DNA of 64,000 nt from IMG/VR virus record IMGVR_UViG_3300032032_000001, positions 1 through 64,000 of that record; one strand, 5' to 3'. The notes below the pieces were generated by a model. The model saw only the letters and a program-made list of their open reading frames with translations. It had not been told where the DNA came from and did no database searches. Numbering within the stretch: position 1 is the stretch's first letter; each line of letters starts with the position of its first letter. The translations under genes were made by a program, and so were the position numbers. Below are positions 26,062 to 38,100 of the stretch, piece after piece. Origin of the DNA: a virus.

Positions 26062-29000
26062 ATGGCATATATCAAATTAACACACCCTTTTGGCAGTACA
26101 GGCGATAAGCTGTACGACCAGCACGCTGTTCATGGCGGCCCTACTTTAGACGTATGGTTCACCCTCGATGGTGTAATCGACGCTGAGTATCTTGCAGGCG
26201 TAGCGCCGGGACTTGCTGATGTAGGCAAGTATGTAAACCTTGCTTGGCGATTTTTTGGGCCAGACGGCCCTGAGCGGGAACTGTCTGACTCTGGGGGCGT
26301 TCCTCCAGACGGAACACTCGCCAATCCGAAGACCTTTGAAGCGCCGACTCCTGGGCGCTATCTGGTTCGACTTACCGCCAGGGTTCTTGAGATACAAAAC
26401 GGAACCGTAGGACCAAGCGCCACGGACTCCCACTTCTCAGCATTTGTTGAGATTGAGGACCCCAACATCATCGGAAACGCTGACGGAGGACACCTGGAGT
26501 ATGCCCCGGGGTCTCGCGGAAGCTCTTACATCGCCCCCACAGAGGCTGACGAGTTTGATCCGGATGAGGGCTGGGCGAGAAGTGCTGAGCGTTATTTCGC
26601 GTCCATCAGCAAACAGCTGGGTAACCGGAGGATGGTTACTCTCAAGACGCAGCAGGAGGTTTTCCAGGGAGACATTCTGACGCTCCAAGTCGGCGCTTAT
26701 GAGAAGTGGAAGAGTTCCATTGTGGGCACAGACCCCGGCGGAGTGGAGAGCTACTATTACAACTATGTCCTTGATGCCCGAAAGCTCACTATCGGGGAAG
26801 TCCAATCAGACCTTGTTCTAGAGGCCCCTCTTTTTGTTGTTATGCAACACGCTGGTGCGGGGGACAGGGTGAACGCCCTTGCGGAAGGAACGCTTCCTTT
26901 TGACACTACTGGCTGGGCTGCGGATGACCGCGTATACGTGTCAGCTGCGAGCGCTCTTACCAATACACAACCAAGCACTGTTGATGTAAACAACCGAGAT
27001 CGCCTCATTGGTCACACAGTAGCCGCTGGCACTGACTCAGCTAATCCCCCCGGATCCATTTACTTCCACGGTACGATTCCGTGGCTACCCACTGTTGTCA
27101 CGGGGCCGCTGGCAAGCACTGATGATGCGATTGTTCGCTGGGACGGAACTACTGGCGACAAGATCAAAGACAGCCGAGTTGTCCTAAAGCAGGACGAGGG
27201 CTCTAGTTCGGCGTACGTAAGGACCTCCACAGATGGGTGGAGTTTAGAGATAACCACCGGAGAGGCGGCTCCTGGCGCAACCAGTAACCCTGGCTCGATG
27301 GACATAAGCCCCGGGATGCGTCTAGACGGCGACGGCGCGAGCTTAAACATTGCCTCCGGAAGCACAGCCGCAAATGGTAATGGCGGAACTGTGCAAATTA
27401 CTGGCGGCGGAACCACTAACGGTGACGGGGGTGCCGCTGGTATCGCTGGCGGAAGCGGCCAAGATGGTGGCGGTGAGGCTTTAATTACTGGTGGTACAGG
27501 AACTGTCGCGGGTGCGGGTAGTGGTGGAGCTGTTCGCATTGCGGGCGGAGGCGCGGATAATGCCGCAGGTCTTGGTGGCAATGTAAGTATTGATGGTGGT
27601 GTAGCTTCCAACGGGAACGGGGGTGTTCTATTAGGCACAAACGTGGACGCGACGACTGAGGTAGGCGCTCCGGCGCACACCCTGGCCCACACGCTTCTGG
27701 TCCATAAGGGCATCAAGGTGCTCAACCAGACACAGTCCAAGATCCTCATTGAGAGCACCGCGAGCTTCACACAGTTCAGCATGGTTTCTACCACGTCAGG
27801 GAACGTCGATAGTGATTGCGATGTCCTCTTTGGCGACGATGTAAACCCCGGTGCCGGTGGCATTAAGTATGACATGTCCACGGCTGCTGCGCACGGCGCG
27901 GACAAAATGTCGTTTTCTGTCTGGAATGTTCCTACGCTTACGTCGTTTCCGATCCTTACCTTGGTGACAACCCCTGATAAAAAGGCGTTTGTTGATGGGA
28001 TTCTTGAGGTGTCTGGGGATGGTATTTTCTGCGGTGGCGCTGTAAAGCTGTATGGAGTCCCATATACTGGATGGTCTCCAGTGGATGCCGCCAGCTTCGT
28101 CAACAACATGGTCGCCCATTTCGATGGGGACATCGATGTAACAGGCAATATAGACCCAACAGGTATAGTCTTTTCGGAACAGGACCCAGCAACTCCCCCC
28201 TATGACCCGACTGGAGGCAACGCCACTAAGGGCCTTCTGTATACGGCAACAGGGCAGGGAGGGAACGCAAACACGCTTCGGTATATCGACAACCAAGGCG
28301 TAGAGATCATTATGGGGCAGTCGGAAATTGGCAGCCCCTCACCAGACGCAAACGGCGTAATCAGTACAGATAGAGCTATTGCTGCATGGGATGGGAACCA
28401 AGGGGACCTACTTAGAAACACAAACATATTAGTCAGTGATATTAATGGTGGCCCCTCACTGAGCACCAACAGCTTAGACACCGTACTAAACGTAAACAAT
28501 ATCGACATAACCGAAGACCTTCTTGTGTCTACTGGCGAGGGCATTAACCTTGGTCAGGGATTGCCGATGGCCACCGGCAACTTGATGTTGCACGCTGGGC
28601 ACGCTTTTGCCCAAGGAGTTGCTTACGCCGAAGGCGGGGGCGTTATTATTCGAGCGGGTAGCGGGATTGGGCCACAATACGGCAACCCCAACGCCAACGA
28701 TGATGGTAGTGGTGGTGACGTAGAGTTGACGGCTGGTGGGGCGACTAACCAGTATATGACCGCCGGTAGCATTCGCTCGGCTGCGGGCAATCACTTAGGC
28801 GGCATTCCCAGCACGGCTGGCAATATAGATGAGCCCCATTTAGACACGCTCGGTGACTCAAGAGGTGGTCAGAACCTCATTGCAGGCGGGCTAGGAAACA
28901 GCGGCGGGCTTGTCTTCGTCCAAGGCGGCCATTCTTCCGACATCACTAATCCAGGAGCACCCGGCGTCGGGGACGGTGGCGACATCACCCTGATCGGCGG

Positions 29001-31323
29001 GCTTAGTGGCTTATGGCAGCTTGACAACGGAGAGGTTACGGCGACCCCCAGGGGCGGAGCCCTTGGCGGCACTGTCAATATCCATGGTGGTAACTCGCCG
29101 ATATCCAGGAACGTTAACGGAGCCGCTGGCACGGAAGGGCAGTACTGGGTAAGAGACGGCGGTAGCGGCGGTGCTGTGAAAATCACTGGCGGTAACGCCG
29201 GTTACGGCACTGGGTTAAGTGGGATGAACGCAATCGACACCACCGGAGACGGTGTGATCGATATGACCACCTCACACGGGCACGGTGGTGATGTAACAAT
29301 CTCGGGTGGGGCCGGGGATCACTTCGGTGACGCTGGTGACGTAGTAATCCAAACACAGCATACGAACCCAGGTGACTTCGTAACCCCATACGCTGGGCCT
29401 CAGGGATTCACTGTTGGGCAGCAGGGGTTCGGGAAACCGGGCGACATCAAGATCTCTGCCGCAAGCACTATCCCGGACGTTGCGCATCGCAAGCAGCCGG
29501 GGAACGTGTTCATCACGGCTGGTCTTGCTGGCACAGCTACAAACTCCGGGAACATGGAGGGGGATGCGTCTTACAATGCCACGCTTCAGGCGGGTACAAA
29601 CCAGCCACAGCAAGTAATTGGGACACCAGGGTCAGCCGTCGTAGCCGCCCCCGGCCAACCAGATTGGGAGCAGAGCGGGGTTCTGACGGGGCCTGACGCA
29701 TCAATCCCATGGCCTACGCAGGGACCAAACGACAATTTTCCAGGAGAGCTTCTTACTCCATGGCCTTCGATTGTGTCCTTTGATCCGCACCAGCGAGGAA
29801 GTGTTGTAATAGGTAGCGGGGGATTCAACGGACTCACCGACAATCCAACCGTTCCTGGCGTAGTCAACCCAACCACGGGCCAGAATATCAATGGTTCGAT
29901 GATGTGCAACGGTCGCGTTCCGCGACTTGTTGTTGAGGGCAGCGCCAAGATCAGGGGCGGAGTAGACCCAACGTACGTAAGTTTCGAGAGTTTTGCTCAG
30001 CATCCCATGGAAGTTGAGATGGCGGAGATTTATGACGGTGAAGACCTTGCCGCTATGTTAAGCGCCTATCGGACTCTTAGAGATAAGACGTTGTGGGTCC
30101 ATAGTGACTGGCAGGGTTTTGGGCCAACTTTGATGCTGGGCGACGGCCCAATCCAAGGCGGCGGAGGGAACGGAGGCCATACGACAAACAACTATCTCGT
30201 TGGAGGTGGCAACCTAAAACATCTCGGGGAAATTCAACCGAGCGGCCCTTCAGGGGGCCCTGGATACGTGGTTGCTTCTGACGCTGTCCCCAGGAGACTT
30301 CATTCTGAAGGCGGAGGGCCCATTGAGATCAAGGTCAACCCAACAGTCCAGGACAGTAAAATTCTCCTGAGATTCAACAGCTTGATCACGTTTAGAAACG
30401 CGGATGCATCTGGGGGACAGAACACAACTAGGGTAATGTTCGCCAGACAGAATGTTGATAAAACATGGGCAAGGCTGACCCCAAGTGGTGAGGAATTGGG
30501 ACCGACCGATTCTCCGGAATGGGCTTCCACTGGCGGCTGGAATCTCCAGGACGATCTCTTCAACGTTACCGAGAACTCTAAGGAGGGCAGTCGCGGATCA
30601 ATGCAGTCATGCTCCTGGGTGGACGAAAAACGCCCTTCAGGACTAGAAGAGATTGTGTACTCCGTGTGGGCCGCGTCTGAAACCGGTGATGGTACAGTTG
30701 CTTACGGGGAAAACGGGATACCTATAACCTTCGAAGTAATCGAGATACTAGAAGGGGAGGAGTCGGAGACTGTGGATATCCCAACGTACGACCCTGAAGA
30801 ACCGCCTACAGTTGGGGAGATTCCCGCAGCAGCGATGGCTGATGCTTCTGGCGGGGTAACTTTGAGCGCAAGCACGATTGAGGCTGTAGCCTCTAGAACG
30901 AAATCGGGACAACTGTCGGCTACAGGCATTAGGACCACAGGTGCTGTCTATACACATGTTTCAACGCTTAGCGCGGAAAACATGACTGAAGACTGGGCCG
31001 AGGACTCGAAACACATCGGGCTGTACTCTGTTGCGCCTACGGACCACGTTATTGGCATGAATTCAGCATCTTACGGTGGTGAGGGCGTTGGTAAAACTCT
31101 TGTTATCGATCTTCCCACACCAACGCAGGAGGAGTCTGGGCGTACATACGTACTCAAGGACAGCCAGGGTCGAGCAAGAATTTGGGCACGAGCGGCCAAC
31201 GCTACAGACCCCAATGAGAAGAACATCTGGTCCATTGATGGAAATAGGGAATCTCTAGTGAACGAGGTTCCTCGCGGAAGTATTACAATTTACTGTGATG
31301 GTGAGAATTATTATGTTGTGTAG
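26062..31323 (+). CDS. tail fibre with Gly-rich repeat blocks (1753 aa)
   Basis: Residues 1-130 look like a beta-sandwich (PTPGRYLVRLTARVLE). At about 352 and 769 are two copies of the tail-fibre signature STD-x-AI-x-x-WDG. Each introduces a Gly-rich block of GG-x-V-x-I-x-GG repeats, at about 406-526 and 826-1103. The C-terminal 70 residues match the common end of phage fibres (YVLKDSQGRARIWARAAN, then WSIDGNRESLV and ITIYCDGENYYVV). Such fibres bind receptors, and the Gly repeats probably fold as a stacked helix or polyglycine bundle. The start at ATG 26062 follows GGAG. Confidence 0.7.
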   Translation: MAYIKLTHPFGSTGDKLYDQHAVHGGPTLDVWFTLDGVIDAEYLAGVAPGLADVGKYVNLAWRFFGPDGPERELSDSGGVPPDGTLANPKTFEAPTPGRYLVRLTARVLEIQNGTVGPSATDSHFSAFVEIEDPNIIGNADGGHLEYAPGSRGSSYIAPTEADEFDPDEGWARSAERYFASISKQLGNRRMVTLKTQQEVFQGDILTLQVGAYEKWKSSIVGTDPGGVESYYYNYVLDARKLTIGEVQSDLVLEAPLFVVMQHAGAGDRVNALAEGTLPFDTTGWAADDRVYVSAASALTNTQPSTVDVNNRDRLIGHTVAAGTDSANPPGSIYFHGTIPWLPTVVTGPLASTDDAIVRWDGTTGDKIKDSRVVLKQDEGSSSAYVRTSTDGWSLEITTGEAAPGATSNPGSMDISPGMRLDGDGASLNIASGSTAANGNGGTVQITGGGTTNGDGGAAGIAGGSGQDGGGEALITGGTGTVAGAGSGGAVRIAGGGADNAAGLGGNVSIDGGVASNGNGGVLLGTNVDATTEVGAPAHTLAHTLLVHKGIKVLNQTQSKILIESTASFTQFSMVSTTSGNVDSDCDVLFGDDVNPGAGGIKYDMSTAAAHGADKMSFSVWNVPTLTSFPILTLVTTPDKKAFVDGILEVSGDGIFCGGAVKLYGVPYTGWSPVDAASFVNNMVAHFDGDIDVTGNIDPTGIVFSEQDPATPPYDPTGGNATKGLLYTATGQGGNANTLRYIDNQGVEIIMGQSEIGSPSPDANGVISTDRAIAAWDGNQGDLLRNTNILVSDINGGPSLSTNSLDTVLNVNNIDITEDLLVSTGEGINLGQGLPMATGNLMLHAGHAFAQGVAYAEGGGVIIRAGSGIGPQYGNPNANDDGSGGDVELTAGGATNQYMTAGSIRSAAGNHLGGIPSTAGNIDEPHLDTLGDSRGGQNLIAGGLGNSGGLVFVQGGHSSDITNPGAPGVGDGGDITLIGGLSGLWQLDNGEVTATPRGGALGGTVNIHGGNSPISRNVNGAAGTEGQYWVRDGGSGGAVKITGGNAGYGTGLSGMNAIDTTGDGVIDMTTSHGHGGDVTISGGAGDHFGDAGDVVIQTQHTNPGDFVTPYAGPQGFTVGQQGFGKPGDIKISAASTIPDVAHRKQPGNVFITAGLAGTATNSGNMEGDASYNATLQAGTNQPQQVIGTPGSAVVAAPGQPDWEQSGVLTGPDASIPWPTQGPNDNFPGELLTPWPSIVSFDPHQRGSVVIGSGGFNGLTDNPTVPGVVNPTTGQNINGSMMCNGRVPRLVVEGSAKIRGGVDPTYVSFESFAQHPMEVEMAEIYDGEDLAAMLSAYRTLRDKTLWVHSDWQGFGPTLMLGDGPIQGGGGNGGHTTNNYLVGGGNLKHLGEIQPSGPSGGPGYVVASDAVPRRLHSEGGGPIEIKVNPTVQDSKILLRFNSLITFRNADASGGQNTTRVMFARQNVDKTWARLTPSGEELGPTDSPEWASTGGWNLQDDLFNVTENSKEGSRGSMQSCSWVDEKRPSGLEEIVYSVWAASETGDGTVAYGENGIPITFEVIEILEGEESETVDIPTYDPEEPPTVGEIPAAAMADASGGVTLSASTIEAVASRTKSGQLSATGIRTTGAVYTHVSTLSAENMTEDWAEDSKHIGLYSVAPTDHVIGMNSASYGGEGVGKTLVIDLPTPTQEESGRTYVLKDSQGRARIWARAANATDPNEKNIWSIDGNRESLVNEVPRGSITIYCDGENYYVV
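27350..27630 (+). repeat. first Gly-rich protein repeat block of the tail fibre
   Basis: Within the fibre gene, short units of the form GG-x-V-x-I-x-GG recur about every 15-20 residues (for example NGGTVQITGGG and SGGAVRIAGGG). At DNA level this gives runs of ggtggc/ggcgga codons. Such blocks can vary in unit number between related phages. Confidence 0.65.
28560..29360 (+). repeat. second, longer Gly-rich protein repeat block of the tail fibre
   Basis: The same GG-x-V-x-I-x-GG unit recurs more loosely, separated by longer loops (GSGGDVELTAGG, GDGGDITLIGG, LGGTVNIHGG, SGGAVKITGG, HGGDVTISGG). A calcium-loop-like DTTGDGVIDM lies inside one loop. The block follows the second STD-x-AI-x-x-WDG signature, which suggests that a whole fibre module was duplicated and then diverged. 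Confidence 0.6.
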
Positions 31324-31481
31324 TGATTCATACATATTATCTTGTAATGAAAAGCCCTTTTTCTTTTCAGCAAAGGCCTTCCGAAACAACCACATCAGCC
31401 TATATCATAGGCTGTGTATACAAGGCTCGACTATGCTGTTAGATGTAGGTATTGTTCCACCGAGCCGGGGAGTTAGTAATA
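31324..31481. other. 158-base intergenic region with two short inverted repeats
   Basis: This is the only sizeable gap in the plus-strand virion cluster. It holds a perfect inverted repeat, CAGCCTAT-ATC-ATAGGCTG (31396-31414), and a weaker one, TGAAAAG/CTTTTCA (31348-31354 and 31363-31369), around CCCTTTTT. Neither is followed by a convincing T-run on the plus strand. No tRNA cloverleaf and no copy of the GGYATAAG motif were found. It may hold a regulatory element for the last tail genes, but the sequence does not prove it. Confidence 0.4.
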
Positions 31482-32144
31482 ATGCTTCTATCTGATAAAT
31501 TAGAACCTACGATAAACATTGCCATTGCTGCGTTTGATAAAAAAACGGGCAAGCTGATTGACCAGCGACTCGGCCACAACGTGTTCACTAATACTGGGCG
31601 GAACTGGTTATCCAGAGTTGTTGGGTCTGATGACTACTCAATGGATCCACCAAACCCCCATAATACAGACAAAATTATGTTTATGGGATTCGGCTGTGGG
31701 GGCGCTTTGCAGGGGGATAACAACTTTGCGACAGGGCAAACAGAGCTAGTAACGGTCACTTCGATTCAAGACCCTATTCCAATCAGCAACGATTTCAATC
31801 AAAGGCTTTATCTAAAGCAGGTTGATGATCAGAGTAATAACAGTATCTATTTCCCCGGTGACTTCCGGACTAGGTTTATTATAGATATAGCAGAGGATGA
31901 GTTGTCTTTTCCGGGCAACATAACTCGTGTATCGAACGTGACCGTAGGAACTAGCGTACCTATCTCGGAAGCGGGGCTTTACTTAAGTTCAGCAAACCCA
32001 AGATTCACACACGAAGCCAACCCACCGTTGCTAGGTGAATCCGATCCAGCGGCCCCCAACTATTTGGTGGCTTACAATATTTTCGATCCGATCCATATAA
32101 CACCTAATGTTGTATTACGGGTTGAGTGGGAACTGCGGTTCTAG
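31482..32144 (+). CDS. tail-associated structural protein (220 aa)
   Basis: The start chosen is ATG 31482, with GGGGAG nine bases upstream. A TTG 30 bases earlier is in frame but has no ribosome site. The N-terminus (IAAFDKKTGKLIDQRLGHNVFTNTGRNWLSRVVG region, residues 13-46) has the HN-x-x-TNTGRNWL pattern common in small phage tail and fibre-associated proteins. The rest is beta-rich (TRVSNVTVGTSVPISEAGLY). It sits between the Gly-rich fibre and the beta-helix spike and is probably an adaptor or part of the fibre assembly. Confidence 0.6.
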   Translation: MLLSDKLEPTINIAIAAFDKKTGKLIDQRLGHNVFTNTGRNWLSRVVGSDDYSMDPPNPHNTDKIMFMGFGCGGALQGDNNFATGQTELVTVTSIQDPIPISNDFNQRLYLKQVDDQSNNSIYFPGDFRTRFIIDIAEDELSFPGNITRVSNVTVGTSVPISEAGLYLSSANPRFTHEANPPLLGESDPAAPNYLVAYNIFDPIHITPNVVLRVEWELRF

Positions 32145-32156
32145 GGAGATTTAACT

Positions 32157-35100
32157 ATGGCGTATAAGTATTTCGGGCGGCTCGCAGGTAAGACGCACAC
32201 GGCCCAAAAATCATTAACTGAGTCAGCGCCACCAAACACGCTGACCCCGTTTAATCCGCAGGCACCAGCCACCAAGCTCCTTGCATACGGCGAAGACGCC
32301 ACGAGCTTGACGTTCAACAGAGCGTTAAGTGCGTTGGCCTCAAACGTGGACCATATCGCCGCCGTGCTGGACGCGCCGACCACTAAATACGAAATCATTC
32401 AGCCGTACAGACAGACCATCGACGGCGACTGGACTGAAGGCCAGTGGAATCATGGCTGTGTATCTCTCGGCCAACAGAGCATGAGCGGGATCGAAACTGG
32501 CCAAGAAGAACTTCATATGCCAGAGGTCGCGTCACTTGACCCGACACCGTCGTACTGGGTCCATCTAGGGATTCATAAGTCCAACCTTCCTGAGCGTGTG
32601 CGGTTTTTTCGCGTACAGAACTCGATAGTCGGCTCTCCGCAGAGCACGGGCTACAACCTGCACAGTGAAGTCACCTCGGGCGCTCCCAACCCTGAAATTG
32701 ACGGGCACGCAGTTCCCTCAGTTCATCACATCGCTAGGCCTGAAGACGCCTACCTCAACACGGCGCTTCATTCTGCTACGCAGTCATATTTTGATTACAC
32801 ATACAAAACCCAAGGGACTCAGCAGTATTTGGGTACTGAGGATCACGGGGTAGTTATCCATATTCCGCCAATTGAGCGGATGAAGCCGAACATCGCACCG
32901 TACGCGATGGACTGGCACTCGGAGCCTATTTATAAATGGGATGCCGACGGGGTGTACCTCAAGTCGTCTACCTTCGCGTCTCTCAACCTTAGGCCGGGGT
33001 GTTTTGTTGAGATCTCCGGCGACGGGGACGAGTCGGTAAACAAAGGAAACAATGGGCTTTTCCAGGTCGCCGCCATTGGGAAGAGCGATCACCTGCCATC
33101 CATGGGCGGGCCCGGGGATAAGGCAATCTTGACAAGAGGCGGCCTCTGTAAGGTCACTGTTAGAGATTGGCGCATTTACGGTCGAGGCGAGCTAGTGTCT
33201 TGGGCAAGCGCACCGAACCACATGGACCAAGAGGACAACACCGCACAAAAGCCGGGTCTTCGTAAAAATTATGCACACGTTGCATATATAATCCCACGGC
33301 CAGACATCACAGGGAACCCTACGGACGAGCCGGGAGATGTCTACTTAGCCAGTTACGCAGCCGCTGATGATGCTCCGGATGCGATTGGTTTTGGCCCAGC
33401 AACAAAAGCGGGCACACCCGCTGTGGCCGGGTCTGAGAGATATTCTGGAAGGTACCGTTACGGTGACATTGGCTCACCTGATCAAGAGGGGGTTGTGCGG
33501 GACCACACTGGGTCCATTATCATGGACGCCTTGCAGAACCACGGAATCCTTCCCGGCACGCGTCTGTACCACGGCCACGCACACTTCTACCCAGGGAACT
33601 CCCCGTGGGGGACGGCATATCCAGCCGCGTACTCCGAAGTAATGGGGGAGCTAGACGGCGTTCCTGATGGAATCGTTGGTCCCGGCGAGCCCGTAGTCTT
33701 CGACACGGAAACAATGCCGGGGAAAGTTTGGCCATGTGCTCCGTCAGGGTTCGTTCTCAACCCGTCTTTCTCTTTTCACCCGGAAAACTCTCTGTATGCG
33801 GGTGAATACTGTGCTGAGGTCAAGACGCTCACTACGGTCAAGGAATCCCTCTCACCGAACAATGCGGTGAAGGGTGACAGGAAGAAGCCAGAGATATCCA
33901 TCTTGCGAGCTTGGCATAAGTTCATCAGGACAGGGCACATCTCCCCATCAAACGCCCCATGGAACGGGGCTGGTCATTCTTCAGACCCCTCTGCCGCAAT
34001 CATCCCCCCGAAGGGCGATGACTTAAACGTCATGGGTGCGCCGACAAGGACAATCCTTGGCGGGGACCTTTGGCACGTTGTCTTTGAACACCACTTCGGC
34101 ACAGACCACGGGTCTCTCCAATCCGCCTATAATAAGTATCTCCAGATTGGTGGCATGAATGAGTGGGTAGGTGACCACGCCAGCGTTAGCGTTGGGCCAG
34201 ATAAAATTTACTACCCTGTCTTCTTGAACAGCCCCGTAGTAGGTCGGCCATCAACCAGGGCCCGATTCTCCAGCATTAGCGCGGACCACGCGGTCATTTA
34301 CGATGTAAACGTGAAACCGGACGGCGAGTGGTCAACCCAAGGCTGGGACGGGTGGGATTACGGGATGGAAAGAGGCTGGCCCATCGAGGTCGGCACCATT
34401 TTAGCGTTTCCGACCGTTGACGGCAATGTGTCCTGGAAGGTGGCCTACATAGCTAAGGCACCATACGTTGATGACGCACAGGGCCGGGGAATGATCCCCG
34501 GGTACGGACTGAACGCCGCTTACAACACAGACTATTCGGCGAGCCCACTCATGCGTGGGCCAAACGACATTGGCGCTTCGTCTCACAAGGCTGGCTTTGG
34601 TAATGTGATCTGGGTTAACCCCCTAAGACCATTCACCACGGTTCTTCCTGGCGGGGACACGCTTAGCGACGGGGGAACCCACGAGGATGGGTGGAACGGT
34701 TCTTTCGCCAAGGGAGAGATTGCGCATCTGACTAGGTCAAACAATGACCTATACATTTCGCTACACCGCCTTTGCTCTAGAGACAACGACCACGTTCGAG
34801 CAGAAGTAGCGGTTAAGTACGCATCTTCTTCTGCGCAAGTATTAGACGATAATGGCGCAGCCTATGGGCAGCGTAGTTACGATGAGAGCATGGTTGGCGG
34901 CGATGCCCGATCAACCAGAATGCTTCTCACGGACCCGACAACGCAGACGTTCGGAAGCTCTCCTGAGATTGGCGCTTGGGATGTTCCGAATATCGGCCTC
35001 GACGAGATGCACTCTACCTATAGAGATGGCAACTACCCGAAGCATGGCGTGTATCTCTCAAGCAACTACTCAAAGGTAAACGAGAAGTACACATACCCAA

Positions 35101-38100
35101 ACCCCGGTGGCCTAGAAAACAAGCCAGCGTTTGATGCTAGGTCTACCCCGATTGAGATGCAGGATAGGAGTATTCTGGGATCTATTGAGGGTGTCTTATT
35201 GGGGAACTACTCCCCCTTCCACGAGTCCATCGGGACAGGAACCGAGGGCGGCAGGGGCTTATACGACGCCGATAGTTTCGGAGCATTATCTAACGGGGTC
35301 ATTAAGGGTGGCAGAGCGTGGATCAAGCGACAGGAGATCCATAACGGCGCGAGCGATGCTGTTGGTAATCTTTGGGATAACCAAGTCCTGATGACCAACG
35401 CATATCTTCATGTTGGTGGGGCGAAGTGGTTCCAACTTGCCCAAACGCTTACGTTTGCTGTGAACGGAAACTACCTGATCAGTTGGTGTGCGGATCGTAA
35501 AAAGTATATTACTGAGTCAATCACAGAACATTCAAGCGGGCTCATTGAAAACTCTGGTCCACCCACCACGCACTGGGAGGTAGGCCAGGACGCTCGTAAA
35601 ATCTGCTGCTACATCGCGTCAGTAAGCGGCGGTGTTGTTCAGTCTGTAACCGACGTTCGCCTTAGGGTGGGGCGGCAGGACCAAAAGACAAACATCTATG
35701 TTGGCTCCATAAACCCGCTACACGGGCAATCATCACATTTTAATATGATGCACAATGGTGGTTACATCGATGACTCGATGAATTTTAGTACCCTTGGGGA
35801 GGCTTTTGCGGCCTTAACTTTTTGGACCAAGAACTCATCCATTAACAGGCGATGGACTGTCGAAGTCGTTGGCCCGACATTCGAGAGCTATTGGAGATGG
35901 GATAAGACTGCGTACGACAGTAACCTAGCACCGGACGACTCGGCAGAAACTCGCGGCATCGAGTTCCCGATTAAAATCCCATGCAACGGTGTTACCGTGC
36001 GGGGTATTCGCGGGAAGAACGCTGGCGACGGCAAGAACGATGACCTAGCAGGATCCAACTTTTTGTACGCCCACGCTGGATGGGAAAAGGGCGACAACGT
36101 CAAAGAGTCACAGGAAGATGATCGTAATAAGTCTCCTGTTATTTACTGGAAGCACCCACTAGATCGGCCTGTTCCAGGACTGTTTGACCTTGACGGGCGA
36201 TATGGGATTACCTTTGAAAATCTTAGCTTTCATTACCAAGGGACTATAGACTCCTCATTTAGTTCACACACTGATTGGGGCCCTGATTATCGTCGCGACG
36301 TTCCTCAGGATGTTGTCTTCTGTGCGGGGAATGAGGCCTACTTGGATGAACAGCTTCAGGACATTGACCCCGGGGATCAAAACCTCGGTGCTCACGGCAG
36401 AGACAGGGAAGCGTTTGATCATTTGTACGGTAGCCACACAACGCCGTCCAATATGGCATACAGCGGTGGCTGGAAGTTTAGCAACCTGTATGTCCGAGGC
36501 GGCGGTGGCCTCTTAACCACTCTCGATGCGAGATACTCACTAGACAACGTTATCGTCAAAGACTGCCACGCACATGATGTCATGAGCTTTGTCACGATGG
36601 GGATCGACCTGTTCAATATGCCCCACTCTTCTTGGGATCATAAGCAGCAGAGAGGCAAGCATCATACACGGGTTGTTATCGAGAACAACAAGGCGTCCTT
36701 CCCAGGAATACGCCATATTATAAATGGCCAAACCGGTGAAACGGAAATTCACGGAACCTTGACGCACTATGCCCCGGGCACCTTTAATGCTGGCGGTCCT
36801 TTTGAGGAGCAGTGGGAAGACCCGTTTGAGATCACGTATGGCGACGGTGCTGGGTACGACGGGGAGATAACGCCCAATGGCGCGAAATACTTCTGCGGCG
36901 TCTACGCATCACAGTGTAAGGAGATCTACGTAAAAAATAATACGTTCAAGAGCTTCTATGCGGGGGTGGTTTTCGGAAGACCACTTAAGATGAACGTGAG
37001 CCCTGCTTCAGGCTTTAACCAGGAGCCTTTCTGTGAGGGTTACATCGAAAGCAATGTAATCCAGAACACGCAAAGCCATGGGGTGTACGTTTTATCGCAG
37101 ACATCTCCGTCAAACATTCATGTCAAGAATAACACCATCAAAGACCCAGGAATCCCCTACGGGGCGGGAGAACCATGGTCAGGTTCGAACGCGCACCCGA
37201 ACATTTTTGATCACGAGGCATGGGGCATCAAGCTCCTAGCCGGTGGGACTGTTTGTTCTGGGAACGTTATTAATAATACGTGGCGGACCTCGCCCGAACT
37301 AAACTGGGGGTCCGGGAATGAGGGTCACCTGTTCTGCGACAGGACGGGGACAGCATTCCCTGCGTTCTCTAGGTTATACCCAACGGCTGGTGGTATTTAC
37401 GCATACTCCACGAAGACCGGGACGGTGGACCCAAGCAACCCTCTTGAGGGGGAGTGTGTCGGCGTAGAGAATATCATAACCAATAACCACATCTTGTTAT
37501 CTGGGCGAGCTACCTTTGGGGTGCTCATATCAACCGGGTCTTACGGGACACAGGTTATGGACAATAAAATTATCCACGAAGGGTCCCCTGTTCAGGCGGA
37601 CGTGCCAGACTATTCGTCCCAAGACTTCATGGACAACCTCTTCAGATACCCGTGGGGCGTTTGGACTGGGAAGCAGTGCAACAGAACCCAGATCGTTGGG
37701 AACCAGTTGGGCGCGAATGTCTTCATCGCGGAGGAGTCACCCAATTCGATTATCTCGGGGAACTTGGTGTCTATGCCATACTCCATGAGCAAGCCTAAGG
37801 CACAGAATGGGGATGGTGGATGCTTAGTCTATACCTCTTCTTGGGGGACGAGTATTATTAATAATAAACTCTCCTGCGGAAACATTACCATGGGAGGGGT
37901 CGGTACCGGTGTTTCGGACTCAAGAATTACAGGCAACAACCTAGCGCCGTTTGGTGAGGTCCGTATCGACACGTCATCATGGAACGTACTAGATAACGGG
38001 GCCACTGCTTGGACGGCTATCACTATAAATGGATCAGGCTCCAATATTGTAGTCGATGATAACAACACCAACTTCGGCGACATCACTGCCGCGTCTGGCG

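Noticed and set aside
27060-28148. Long 362-codon open frame on the minus strand
   Set aside because: It lies antisense to the Gly-rich repeats of the tail fibre. The Pro/Ala-rich product mirrors GGN codons and has no ribosome site or family pattern.
31347-31442. 31-codon plus-strand frame beginning ATGAAAAGC
   Set aside because: No ribosome site lies upstream and the frame runs through the inverted repeats. It lacks the supporting spacing seen for the 61242-61337 gene.
31324-31481. Possible tRNA or small RNA gene
   Set aside because: A TCGA-like loop and two hairpins are present, but no seven-pair acceptor stem or cloverleaf can be drawn.
33913-33920. GGCATAAG on the plus strand
   Set aside because: It lies inside the tail-spike coding region, without the conserved extension or a downstream start, so it is treated as a chance match.
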